Positions 34,505-44,489 of a stretch of DNA of 64,000 nucleotides are shown here, one piece after another. The notes under the pieces are model-generated. The model was not told the origin of the DNA, did no database searches, and saw only the letters and a program-made list of their open reading frames with translations. A program made the translations under genes and the position numbers. The stretch lies in the NCBI GenBank assembly GCA_037127255.1, contig JBANSL010000008.1:9741396-9805395 (forward strand). Direction: 5' to 3'. Origin of the DNA: Persicaria tinctoria. Taxonomy: Eukaryota; Streptophyta; Magnoliopsida; Caryophyllales; Polygonaceae. The number at the start of each line of letters is the position of its first letter. Position 1 is the stretch's first letter.

Positions 34505-36370
34505 ATGTCTGCTGAACTCTGGACCATCTACCTATTTTCGATCACTCATCGTTACTATATAAGCTATTACATTGACAAATTAAATGCTCACCTTCTTCTC
34601 GCTCTCTCTTCTCTATCTGCTTTTCACCAAAAATCTTATGTGTTCTCTGACTGGCTTGGTTTCTTTTCGATCACTCATCGTTACTGTTTTGATGGATTGG
34701 AAAACCAACAACCTCCAAAAGGGAAGGGGGGTCCCAACGGGGCCTCACCGACACCCACAAGAACCCAACCTAATGGGAAGCCTTCGGGTGACACCCACAA
34801 ATCCACCACTCCCTCCAAATCACTCGTATGTGATAAGGGCAAAGAGAAGCTTACCCTTGATTATGTTTACTTGATTAAAAAGAATAATTCCTCTTATTGC
34901 AAATCACCCACAACCATAACTTTTAAATGCCTCTATATCTTCATAGCAGCAAATCAAACATATGCATCAAACATGTGCATTACCATCTTCATAGCAGCAA
35001 CCCAAACATGTGCATTTCCACCTACAATTGATTGTATTTACACAAAATCAATACATGTCCTTTACTTGGCCTATACTATGTACTCTTCAAGATCACCACT
35101 ATCAATTGTGAGATACAACCAAGATTCCTCTACTCTTACTCTTATACAGATTAGCAGGAATGTCAATCGACTCTACTTCAAACTGTTGATTTTAATACTT
35201 TATTATAATCTACTCTACCTAAAATTGCTGTCTACTTTGGGCTTTAGAAACACCTACAATTTATATAAAATCCTAAACCAACCCAATACAAAACAGATTT
35301 TATTCTTATACCTAACAAAATTAAATACAAATCACACTATCATCAAAACTGGTAATTTTTTGTCAAACTTGTTTTGTACAAATAATTTAACTGGTCATGG
35401 CAGCTCTATAAACTTTGACTATACGTGGATTGTTACATTGTATCTATACTATGCTTACTTTTTGAGTTTAGACTCCAATTTGATGCTAAACATTAATCTT
35501 ATTTTTGTCACTTTTCAAGCTGTTTTTCTGTTTCTTAGCACACATCTAAGCTTGTCAGCTATTATCATTATCTCTCCAAGTATATATACTCACTATGCTC
35601 AAGGGGAATTTCCTCTTGAGCAACCACAAGCTACTTACCTTATGGTCATTTCTTGGCAAAATCTTGACACAAATTGGGTTCACCAAAGCTTTTGCTTTGA
35701 ATGGTACTCACTAGACTCTCAATTATGTTTCAATCTTCAGCTATGTATCATATGGTTCAACTGCTGTTTGTTTAAACTGTGTGGCATAAATGTTTTATGC
35801 TTCTGTACTAGGTGGCATGACTGCCCTTTGAATCTGAACTACCAGTATTGCTTATCCATGTGCTCTCAAACTGATGCTCTGATTTTCGTAGGTTTCCAAA
35901 CTATTACAAGCCTGATCACTTTCATACCGCATAACATAATACTATACTTAAATGCTGCCTCGTATTACTCACAGCTTGTTTTGAATCCCATGGTATCTAA
36001 CACTTCTCAAGAGGTTCCTTATCTTGAGCACGTGAATGAAACTCACATGCTGCAGGATGACTCGCTATTACTCTCTCTCCACAGCTTCTGGAGGATCTCA
36101 ATTGCTACTTATCGCCTCAATCACCATATCAAAACGCTGGATTATCACGTGGAGCAAGGCGCCCTCACCAGCTTTGATCATGAAGTAAACAACCTTTTCA
36201 CAATACTTCCAAATTTACTCTCTGTCTACTGGAATCTTTTTATTCAGAGTGTAAATACAGAAAACTATCCTATTGCTTGCCTGTTATCTGACTGCTTAGG
36301 GACTACTCTTCCCCTGCATGTTTTCTTTGCAACAGCTAGAAATGAATATCAATTTGTTACCATAACTTAG
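34505..36370 (+). CDS. ORF-A of LINE B, 621 aa, unrecognised
   Basis: Sits where L1 elements carry ORF1 (the RNA-binding chaperone), but I see no RRM, DUF4283 or CCHC zinc knuckle. Opens at ATG 34505; the frame is open from 34352. Residues 67-105 are polar and Pro/Gly/Lys-rich (QQPPKGKGGPNG, NGKPSGDTHKS). Much of the rest is rich in Leu, Tyr, Ile, Asn, Thr and Ser with long hydrophobic runs near 223-245 and 327-357, and a Cys-rich patch around 400-455. Internal repeats: FSITHRY at 11 and 54, IFIAA at 145 and 161. No stop in 621 codons of AT-rich DNA, where about 29 are expected by chance, so it was recently maintained. It may be a highly diverged ORF1 or a new gene; function unknown. Confidence 0.5.
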   Translation: MSAELWTIYLFSITHRYYISYYIDKLNAHLLLALSSLSAFHQKSYVFSDWLGFFSITHRYCFDGLENQQPPKGKGGPNGASPTPTRTQPNGKPSGDTHKSTTPSKSLVCDKGKEKLTLDYVYLIKKNNSSYCKSPTTITFKCLYIFIAANQTYASNMCITIFIAATQTCAFPPTIDCIYTKSIHVLYLAYTMYSSRSPLSIVRYNQDSSTLTLIQISRNVNRLYFKLLILILYYNLLYLKLLSTLGFRNTYNLYKILNQPNTKQILFLYLTKLNTNHTIIKTGNFLSNLFCTNNLTGHGSSINFDYTWIVTLYLYYAYFLSLDSNLMLNINLIFVTFQAVFLFLSTHLSLSAIIIISPSIYTHYAQGEFPLEQPQATYLMVISWQNLDTNWVHQSFCFEWYSLDSQLCFNLQLCIIWFNCCLFKLCGINVLCFCTRWHDCPLNLNYQYCLSMCSQTDALIFVGFQTITSLITFIPHNIILYLNAASYYSQLVLNPMVSNTSQEVPYLEHVNETHMLQDDSLLLSLHSFWRISIATYRLNHHIKTLDYHVEQGALTSFDHEVNNLFTILPNLLSVYWNLFIQSVNTENYPIACLLSDCLGTTLPLHVFFATARNEYQFVTIT

Positions 36371-36471
36371 CTTCTCTCAATTGGGTTTTAATTTACTGCT
36401 GTCTTTATTACAATAGGCTAAGGAGACTTGCATTTTTTAGAAACTATGATCAGTACTATATACTCAACCCT

Positions 36472-37308
36472 ATGACTAGTTATCAATTATATAAAATGAT
36501 TTACTATCATATACACAACCCTGAACTCTATACTATGACTGCTCGAGGGATCTTCTCTCCCGAGCAAATTGTGTGTTTACAATCCATACAGAACCTCAAC
36601 ACAACCAGCAGGGAAACAGTAATGAACAAAAGCAGAAATTGGACACAAAGATTCCAGGATTTCAACTACAAAATAACAGCACTGAGTACTGGGAGTAGCT
36701 GGAATCAAGATGAGAAAGGAGTAATCCACATCTCACCATCACATCACAACTCAAATAGAAGGGGCCTTTGGAAGGTTTGCAGCTGCAGTCAATTTTTTTA
36801 TCTTCCATGGGTTTTTACAAGCACCTTTCACATATATTGTCTCCTGTGGTTAGCTTGTGAGACCTTTGTTCTGCTCTTCACAGCCTTTGCTAACCTAGTA
36901 AAACAAAAACTTTGGACATTATTAATTCTCAAGCACTTATACCCCTTTGTTTTGAGAAAGGAAGTCAATATATGTATTTACTCGCACCTCATGAAGCTTG
37001 TTGTTCCATGGTTTATAGGTCAGACTCTTGAAAAACAAAACTCAGCGACTATCACTAACCACTTTCGAAAACCAGTTTCAAGTTTTCTAACAAACCATCC
37101 TTCAGAACTTAAAACATTTCAAACCAATTACAATTTTTCAAAGGTAAATTTTGCCTTTTTGACTATAATTATGAATCCTGAAATCACTTACAATGTTAAC
37201 TCAAAAATCCAAACTAATACAAACCACTTTAAATATCATATATACTACAAGTATGGTCCTAACTCTTTAAGGTACCAAAACCCCCAATTTGTTTTATATG
37301 AAATTTAG
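36472..37308 (+). CDS. ORF-B of LINE B, 278 aa, unrecognised
   Basis: Begins 101 bp after ORF-A in a different frame and overlaps the ORF2 start by 11 nt (ATGAAATTTAG). Residues 50-95 are polar (RETVMNKSRNWTQRF, SPSHHNSNRRG); the middle (105-165) has hydrophobic runs; the end is Asn/Tyr-rich. No known domain seen. It could be the C-terminal part of a split ORF1. The tight overlap with ORF2 suggests coupled translation, by inference only. Confidence 0.4.
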   Translation: MTSYQLYKMIYYHIHNPELYTMTARGIFSPEQIVCLQSIQNLNTTSRETVMNKSRNWTQRFQDFNYKITALSTGSSWNQDEKGVIHISPSHHNSNRRGLWKVCSCSQFFYLPWVFTSTFHIYCLLWLACETFVLLFTAFANLVKQKLWTLLILKHLYPFVLRKEVNICIYSHLMKLVVPWFIGQTLEKQNSATITNHFRKPVSSFLTNHPSELKTFQTNYNFSKVNFAFLTIIMNPEITYNVNSKIQTNTNHFKYHIYYKYGPNSLRYQNPQFVLYEI

Positions 37309-40300
37309 CTTCTGGAATGTTAGGGGTCTTAGTAGGAAAAATGTCTGGACTCACATTGAATCTACAGCCAAATCGGATCACATTAAAATTTTAATGCTGG
37401 CTGAAACAAAATTAACAAACCCACCCCCAGATAGTTGCTGGAGAAAACCAGGGTTCGACAAAATGTTCTTTCAACCTTCAATTGGTCTGTCCGGAGGCCT
37501 ATGCCTCCTTTGGAAAGAATCGCAATTCCAAAATGAAACCCTCACCATTAGAAACTCCACTGACAGAATCATTCAAGCAGATTACACCAACACCAAACTA
37601 AACATTACAATAGAAATCCTATTTATTTACGCAACCCCTTATGCAAACGAAAAAAATGAATTTTGGGCATCTATAGAAGACTACATATGCAAAGCAAAGG
37701 ACTCTCTCATTATTCTGGGGGATCTGAACGAAATTCTAGACCCAAATGACAAGCAAGGTGGTAGAACGCCATCTATAAACAGATTTTCAAGACTCAAAAA
37801 TATAATTAGTACTCATAATTTGGTTGATGCTCCAACTTGTGGTAATAGCTTCACCTGGAGAAAACGTGAAAATGGTAGCGATAATATATATGAAAAATTG
37901 GACCGTGCGATTATAAGCCATTCTATCCTAAAAGAATTCCCTAATCTTTGTACTAAAAATCACGCTTTCTTGAAATCTGACCATGCTCAAATCACTCTGG
38001 ATCTTATGGATAATCAAAAACCAAAATTACAACCTTTTAAATTTGAAATGGCTTGGACCACAAGAACGGACTATGAAAACATTGTGCGCTCGGCTTGGAG
38101 ACTTGACTCGCCGGGATCCCAAATGTTTAAATTAACAAAGAAACTACAAGAAGTCAAAAGAAAGAGTAAGATATGGAGCAAGGTAACCTTTGGGAACGTT
38201 TTCCGCCAAATAAAACAAGTTGAAACACAACTTTTAGAGTTGCAAAACACGCTAAGTAAAGCTTATAACTATGATCTAGACAATAAAATCAAAAGGCTCA
38301 CAACAAAGCACGCTACACTTTTAACTTATCAACAGAAATATTGGGGACAACGAGCCAAAAGGACACATGTAAAATCCATAGATGCAAACACCAAATACTT
38401 TCACAATATAGCAACTGGAAGACGTAATAGAAATATAATAAAACAGATCCAAACCACAGCTGGTATAACAATCAACAGCGAGGATGAAATAAGAAAATTA
38501 ATCAAACATGATTTCAGCCAAAGATATTCACTTCCAAGGAGGCAACAGGTACCCAGCAACTTACTAACCTATATAGGAAACGAAATTACGAATGATGATA
38601 ATAACCGGCTAACAAGACCAGTCACAAACACAGAAATTAAAAAAGCGGTCTTCAGTTTAGCCAACGACAAATCGCCAGGGCCCGATGGGTTCCCTGCGGG
38701 TTTTTTTTAAAAATACTGGCACATTGTTGAACCTTCTGTAATCAAAGCAATAAAGAGCTTTTTCCTTAGTGGACGGATCCTAAAACAAACAAACCATACG
38801 TTTATCGCGCTTATTCCTAAAATAGACAATCCAACCACAACATCACACTATAGACCAATAAGCCTTTGTTCAACAACTTACAAGGTAATATCCAAAGTAT
38901 TAGCATCAAGACTAAAAAAAATCATCCCTAAAATAACCAACCCCCTACAGAGTGCTTTCTCCTCTGGTAGATCAATACAGGATAACATCTTAATCGCAAA
39001 TGAAATCTTCCACTCCTTCTCTAAGAAAAAAGGAAAAACGGGATGGATGGCAGTTAAGCTAGATATGGAAAAAGCGTTTGACATGGTGGAATGGGACTTT
39101 CTTCTTTCCACTATGCTCAAACTAGGTTTCTCTAACAGATTCACGGAGTGGATCAAGGAATGTATCACCACTGTTACTTACTCAGTACTGGTAAATAATG
39201 AACCCACGGATGTTTTCTTCCCCGAAAGGGGGCTACGTCAGGGCGACCCTTTATCCCCTTATCTATTCCTAATAGTTTCTGAAATCCTTGCTCGAGGTCT
39301 TTACAATGAATCTGTTAAACCTCAGAGCCATCTAGGAATAAGATTAACAAGAGACGGAACCAAGATTCCGTTTCTAGCCTTCACTGATGATATTGTTATC
39401 TTTGCATCGGCTACCAAAACTGGTTGTGATCAAATCAACAAAACTTTAAGGGAGTACACTGCGCTGTCAGGGCAACGTGTAAACCGACATAAATCCCAAT
39501 TCCAAACATCTAAAAACGTTTTACCAGCACAAAAAAATATGATCCGAAATGAATTAGAAATCGCACACACACCTAATTTAGGATGCTATCTAGGTTGCCC
39601 GATCATTGAAGGACGAGTAACGAAAGATGACTTCAAAGATCTAATAATGAATACAAAATCTCAACTGAACAAATGGAAGGCAAACTGTCTCTCACAAGCT
39701 GGAAGATGTACACTGATCAAGACAACGCTTTCAGCAAAACCTTTACATATAATGCAATGTTTCATGTTACCCAAAGCGGTACACACAGACCTGGACAGAA
39801 TCAATAGGCAATTCCTATGGAGCAAAGGCCCAAACCATAAACCACTAATCAGTTGGTTCGATATATGTAAAACAAAGGAAAACGGTGGACTTGGGCTCCG
39901 ATGCTCAGAGGACATGAACAAGGCATTGCAGATGAAACTGCTTTGGAAGATACTAGCAGAACCCAACAACCCGTGGGTTAAACTAATAAAAGAAAAATAC
40001 CTCAAAACAACTGAAATCCTAAATTATCAAAGACGAGGGGGATCCTCGTGGCAATGGGCACAGCTAATAAAATTAATACCTTTATTCAAAAATGGCCTCC
40101 AATGGTCTATTGGGGACGGTTCAGCGATAAATTTCTGGAGGGACCTCTGGATGGGTCAGGCACCCCTGAAAACATTTATCCCAGCAACTCAGCAAATTGA
40201 TGAGTCAATAAACATACAATACTTCATCAACGAAAACAAAGTATGGGACAAGAACAAATTATTTGGAAAACTGCAAGGATTATTACCAAATGACGTAATA

Positions 40301-41434
40301 GAGAGAATCACCACAGTACCATTACCCCAAAATATCCAAGTTGACAGACTATATTGGAAATGGAGCAAGAATGGGTGGTATACGACAACCTCTGCAATTG
40401 ACATGATACATAAATACAAAAACCACACAAACTCGGATATAAGTTGGGTCTGGGACCTAAATACCCCACCCAAAATAAAATCCTTCCTTTGGAAAATCCT
40501 CAAAAACGCAGTACCAACAACTGTCAGATTAGCATCTAGTCGGTTGGGGATACCTACAAATTGTCCTCACTGCGACTCATGCTACGAAGATTTATATCAT
40601 CTACTATGGGACTGTCCCATTACCAGGGGCACTTTGATGGCAAACGATCCAGGCACCTTTATGAAAATACATGGTTGTTTTGAAAAAGAAGACTCAATCA
40701 ATGACACCATATGGAATATTAAGAACACAATTGGAAGAACCAAATTTGAAGATCTAGCGTTTGTCTGGTGGGGCATCTGGTTCTCTAGAAACAAAACGCA
40801 CTTTGACAATTTAACCCCAGATATAAGAAAGATTTTAGCTTTCAAAAAAGACCAAAAATTTATCTGGACAACCTCACAAGTAGGTGAAAATATAAAAGAT
40901 AATACTGCAGATACAACAATCAGCTCAAAACCAAAATCGATTTCAAAAAGGAAAAGAACCAAATGGGAAGCCCCGCCAAAAGATACACATAAACTTAATT
41001 TCGATGGATCTTTCTCCTCAAGCAATAAGGGCACTTTTGGGTTCATCATTCGTGATTCCAAGGGTTCTCTTATTTCTTGTGGCTGGGGTCCATCTCCAAT
41101 AGATTCTGTATGCGGATGCGAAAGCCTTGGGCTTTGGAATGGCATACTAGCTGCGAAAAACTTGAGAATCCAAAAATTAATAGTAGAAGGTGATAACCTA
41201 ACAATTATTAAAAGTTTAAAAGGTTTGGGGAAGCCTACTGGAGACTCGGATATGATTGTCTCAGACAGTCTAGTCTCGCTGGGCTTCTTTGGTTCTGTTG
41301 AGATTCGTCATGTCTTCCGGGAAGCAAATCTAGTGGCTGATCGCTTGTCACGACTTGGATCCGCTTCACTTGGTTCTATGACACCTGATGATTCTCTTTT
41401 GCGTAGTCTCATCCGAAAGGATGCTCTTGGCTGA
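37298..41434 (+). pseudogene. ORF2 of LINE B (EN-RT-RNase H), one nonsense codon
   Basis: 1379 codons in one frame. APE-type endonuclease (1 to about 230): SFWNVRGL, MLAETKL, LGDLNEIL, KSDHAQI. Reverse transcriptase: SPGPDGFPAGFF, YRPISLC, KLDMEKAFDMVEWDFL, RGLRQGDPLSPYLF. The active site reads AFTDDIVIF (about residues 694-702), Thr where most LINEs have Ala in F/YADD. A zinc-binding CPHCDSCYEDLYHLLWDCP follows, then RNase H (LNFDGSF, VEGDNLT, HVFREANLVADRLS). Codon 471 (38708-38710) is TAA inside T8A5, where KKYW would be read; nothing else is broken. ATG 37298 is chosen over an upstream TTG. Confidence 0.93.
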
Positions 41435-41501
41435 TAGGGCTTAGCCCTATGGTCAAATTTTTTCCGGTTCAAAAAAAAAAAAAAAAAAAAAAAAAATTCA
41501 T

Positions 41502-41730
41502 GTGTGATAACAAAAAAGGAGTTTCGCTCCTTATGTACCGCCGGCCTACGGTGTTGCTCCAGGTTAGTGTTTGATTTCGTCGTCTTCTTCGGCATGCGCG
41601 CTTGTTGCACCTTCTTTATTTTTTTGGTTTGTTTTTGACAGTTTTTCGACTGTCGACTTGTCGGCCATCGAGGTTCAGGTTTGTCTGACCTCGAATTTTT
41701 ACCTAATAAAAAAAGTGTGATAACAAAAAA
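41502..41730 (+). mobile_element. Element C: 197-bp LINE-type insertion with 16-bp duplications
   Basis: The body is 41518-41714, flanked by exact GTGTGATAACAAAAAA copies (41502-41517 and 41715-41730). The first copy overlaps LINE B's right target duplication, so this is the later event. It shares GTACCGCCGGCC-ACGGTGT, GCTTGTTGCACCTT and GACTTGTCGGCC with the end of element D (59168-60245). It ends in the hairpin CGAGGTTCAG/CTGACCTCG, then CCTAATAAAAAAA. It is a 5'-truncated copy or a short SINE. Confidence 0.88.
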
Positions 41731-41852
41731 AAAAATGCCCAAATTGATGACTAGAAATTAATTAAAAATGGTACAGTAGATAGCATGTTGTATGAAAAGG
41801 ACAAGACAAAATAAAATAAATAGAAAAAGATATGGAAAAAGGAGCAAGTTAC

Positions 41853-42042
41853 CTTCAAATAAAAGCCATACTGATCCCCTAGTCCAGGTTGCTTTCAGGA
41901 TCAATCTGGCACTTTCTTCAAACAATCCCTCATCCATTTTCAAACCAATTTTCTGCCTCTGGATTCTCAACTTATCTTCCCACTCCACCTCATCTTCACC
42001 TGCCATTAAAACCTCCTTCCAGAAGCTAATAAGATAATTCGT
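41853..42042 (-). pseudogene. Orphan exon-like segment
   Basis: Minus strand: an acceptor-like CAACTCAG precedes 42042 and a donor-like GAAG|GTAACTT follows 41853. Between them 63 codons are open (FWKEVLMAGEDEVEWEDKLR, DEGLFEESARLILKATW, WLLFEG). The composition is protein-like, with charged and hydrophobic residues alternating. I do not recognise the family and find no partner exons nearby; LINE B and element C lie just downstream in its reading direction. It may be a relic of a gene broken by transposons, or chance. Confidence 0.3.
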
Positions 42043-42443
42043 CTGAGTTGGTAACAGATTTTTCTCCCTTAAGTAGAGATGTCCTATTTACTATTTAGAC
42101 TATAGAGCACCTCTATTTTGAAGATGCACTCCATCTCTTATTGACACGTCTCGTGAACTAAAAATTATATTTGAAATCTATCCTCGGTGAATAGGATAGA
42201 AAAACCGATATAAAAAATATATATACATACATTTTAGCAAATTTCTGGTTGATGGTAAACTCTTGATCATGAAAAATTAAACATTAAATTAAATAAACCT
42301 AATAAACCATTTACAAGACTCTTTTCAACCTTATATTCTTGTACCAATTACACATCAAACAAGAGTATGAATCAAGACAAACTAAACCAGTTACAAAAAT
42401 CTGTGCCGCACCACCAAATTCATAAAAACCAGTTATCAATCGA
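42043..42443. other. Spacer and 3' flank of the 14-1-1-like gene
   Basis: AT-rich. The last 100 bp or so probably contain the 3' UTR of the leftward gene at 42444. No other gene. Confidence 0.45.
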
Positions 42444-43238
42444 TCAATGCCCTCTGACCTTGATTGATTTGAGCTCAAGAGGCGGAGGAGAAGCTGTGTT
42501 CCTCCTCTGCCACAGATTAACCTCCCTCTTCGGCTCCGTCCTCCCAACCAAAATCGGCGCCGAAAACGGTATGATCACCTCATCATCTTCATCATCACCA
42601 TCATTGTACCCTCCAAACTCTTCATCGGAATGGCAATTCCGATCCTCCGGATCGTTCACCGGAGCAATCTGGGCCGCCCAATCGAAGTTCGCCAGCGACT
42701 GCCTGCCGCTGGAGAACCGCCTCATCTGCCCTAGGGCTGGCGCCGCTTCTTCTGGTTTCCCCCTTGCATAAGCATCGCCCTTCTTGGCCTTGGATGACGT
42801 CGACGCGAACCCGAACATCTTCCGGATCTTGGAATCTTGCTTCTTAGCTTTACCTTCCTCTTTCGCCTTCCGATCATCGTCACGAAGATGTTGCTGTTGT
42901 TGTTTGCCACAGACTTTCTTGGCCTTGATCTTGCACTTGTTCTTCTTCTCCTTGCTGCGGAGCTTGATTTGCCCAATGCAAGAAACCTTGGGGGAAGACG
43001 GCTCCTGGGTGGGTCCCAAGCGAGAAACATCGTCGTCGTCGTCGCCGGCTCCTCTCCGGGGCCTCCTGCGGGCCTCGTCGGGGATGATGGAGACGATGGG
43101 CCCGGAGAAGCCGGCCCTCTGCTGCTTGTTGTCTCTTCCAGGGCTGAAGATTGGGTTCTGGAAGGCTGCTCTTGGGAGGTATTTCAGCAGCTTTGTTTTC
43201 TTCTTTGTGGTCTGTCTTCCTCCTCTCACCATCGGCAT
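42444..43238 (-). CDS. Syringolide-induced protein 14-1-1-like
   Basis: Plant-specific protein of unknown biochemical role, named from a soybean transcript induced by the elicitor syringolide. 264 residues in one exon from ATG 43238; the frame also opens at a TTG four codons upstream. Conserved family blocks: LKYLPRAAFQNPIFSPGRD (18-36), FSGPIVSIIPDEAR (44-57), SPKVSCIGQIK (82-92), MRRFSSGRQSLANFDWAAQI and VIIPFSAPILVG with a closing EVNLWQRR. Very basic in the middle (Lys-rich, with a QQQQ run) and acidic before the C-terminus, suggesting a disordered nuclear or cytosolic protein. No membrane segment. It neighbours the PPR gene on the same strand, as in the Arabidopsis block. Confidence 0.87.
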   Translation of the reverse strand: MPMVRGGRQTTKKKTKLLKYLPRAAFQNPIFSPGRDNKQQRAGFSGPIVSIIPDEARRRPRRGAGDDDDDVSRLGPTQEPSSPKVSCIGQIKLRSKEKKNKCKIKAKKVCGKQQQQHLRDDDRKAKEEGKAKKQDSKIRKMFGFASTSSKAKKGDAYARGKPEEAAPALGQMRRFSSGRQSLANFDWAAQIAPVNDPEDRNCHSDEEFGGYNDGDDEDDEVIIPFSAPILVGRTEPKREVNLWQRRNTASPPPLELKSIKVRGH

Positions 43239-44461
43239 CTTCTTCTTCAATCTTTGGGTTTTAGGCCTTTTTGGGTCTCTGGTTTCTACTTTGTAGATAT
43301 ATAAACTGAAGGGGCTAATAGAGAAAACCAGAAATCAGGCGAAGCAGTGAAAATTGACCAATTCATAAGGCAAAATTAAGAGTTTTGGTGGGTCAAAATT
43401 CAAGAATGAGGATTAATGAAGGATGAGATATGGGTAATGACTAAGCAAAAGATGATGTATGTCTTTGCCTAACATCCTTATTGTTTCTGTGGGTGATTAT
43501 TGGATGAATGTGCAGTGTATATATACTAAAGTTTGTAATATACTTTTTAAGTAACTAAGACAATATATTCTAAAGATGGATAGAATAGATGGAAATATTA
43601 TATAGATGGAAAGTTGATAATATGGTTCCATATATAGTTAATGGTAATTCGTTTATATATAAGGAGGAAAGAAAAAGGAGTTTTCCACTTTTAAGGGATC
43701 CAGTGTATATTGCAAAAAAAAAAAAAAAAAAAAAAAAGGAGTAGCAAATCTTTTTATTTGTTTTAAGATAAAATTAGACCTAGTTTGATTAGATATAGAT
43801 ATATTTTTGGATAAATTTTATTCTAACTTTATTTGATAAGACAAATTCAAAATAAGCAAGGGTAATTTGGGAAATAATTGGGTATAATGTCTAAAACGAC
43901 AAGTTTTTTTGAACAAAATCGAAACTCTAAAACGACAAGTTTTGGCGAACGGAGGTAGTATATCTATATATGCATAATATAAAATTAGACCCAATTTAAT
44001 TAATTAATATATGCATAAGATAAAATTTTATTCTAACTCTTTTTAATCAATATATTTATATATTCGTAAGATAAAATTTGACCCAATTTGATTAGATATA
44101 GATATATTCTTACAAAATATTAGGCAATTTTAAATATTATTATATAAGATAAGATTTTACCTATTTTAGCTATATATGAACCTATTTTTAGAAGATAATA
44201 ACGTTATCAATATATTACATGGTCATACTAATTAAATAACTTTATCAACATGAACAAATTTTTAGAATATATTTATATTTTTGTTAATGTATTTTCCCCA
44301 ATTTTTTTTAGATATGGGTATAATTTTTTACCCAATTTTGTAAGATTTTGATAATAATAATTATATAAAAGTTTGATAATACTTTCAATATATTAATGAG
44401 AATAAATTAATTACCTCTCTGAACGGGTATTTATATCAAATTTATTTAAATTATAAAAAAT
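43239..44461. other. Upstream region and AT-rich spacer
   Basis: Promoter and 5' UTR of the 14-1-1-like gene at 43239-43500, then a 23-A homopolymer at 43715 and AT-rich DNA ending in a Helitron terminus. At 43868-43962 a degraded Stowaway fragment shows twice AAACGACAAGTTTT and the end GCGAACGGAGGTAGTA. Confidence 0.45.
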
Positions 44462-44489
44462 CGCACACGGTGCGGGTACTAAAACTAGT
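44462..44489 (+). mobile_element. Helitron 3' terminus (diverged)
   Basis: The hairpin CGCACACGGTGCG is followed by GGTACTAAAA and CTAGT (44485-44489). It matches the termini at 30088 and 32630 apart from a mutated outer stem (left ATCGCAC against right GTGCGGG). The left end of this element was not found. Confidence 0.7.

Larger units (their letters stand above)
33966..41493 (+). mobile_element. Element B: nearly intact L1-type LINE (7.5 kb)
   Basis: Flanked by AAATTCATGTGTGA at 33947-33960 and 41494-41507; the match extends to 19 bp with one mismatch. Ends in poly(A) of about 26 at 41471. Order: GC-richer 5' UTR (about 33990-34480), ORF-A (34505-36370), ORF-B (36472-37308) and ORF2 (37298-41434) with endonuclease, reverse transcriptase, zinc-finger and RNase H. 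The 3' UTR is only about 35 bp and holds the hairpin ATAGGGCTTAGCCCTAT. One nonsense codon in ORF2 is the only clear lesion. The sense strand is A- and C-rich and G-poor throughout. Confidence 0.93.

Noticed and set aside
42784..43304. Plus-strand ORFs opposite the 14-1-1-like gene
   Set aside because: Antisense shadows; the minus-strand frame carries all conserved family blocks.
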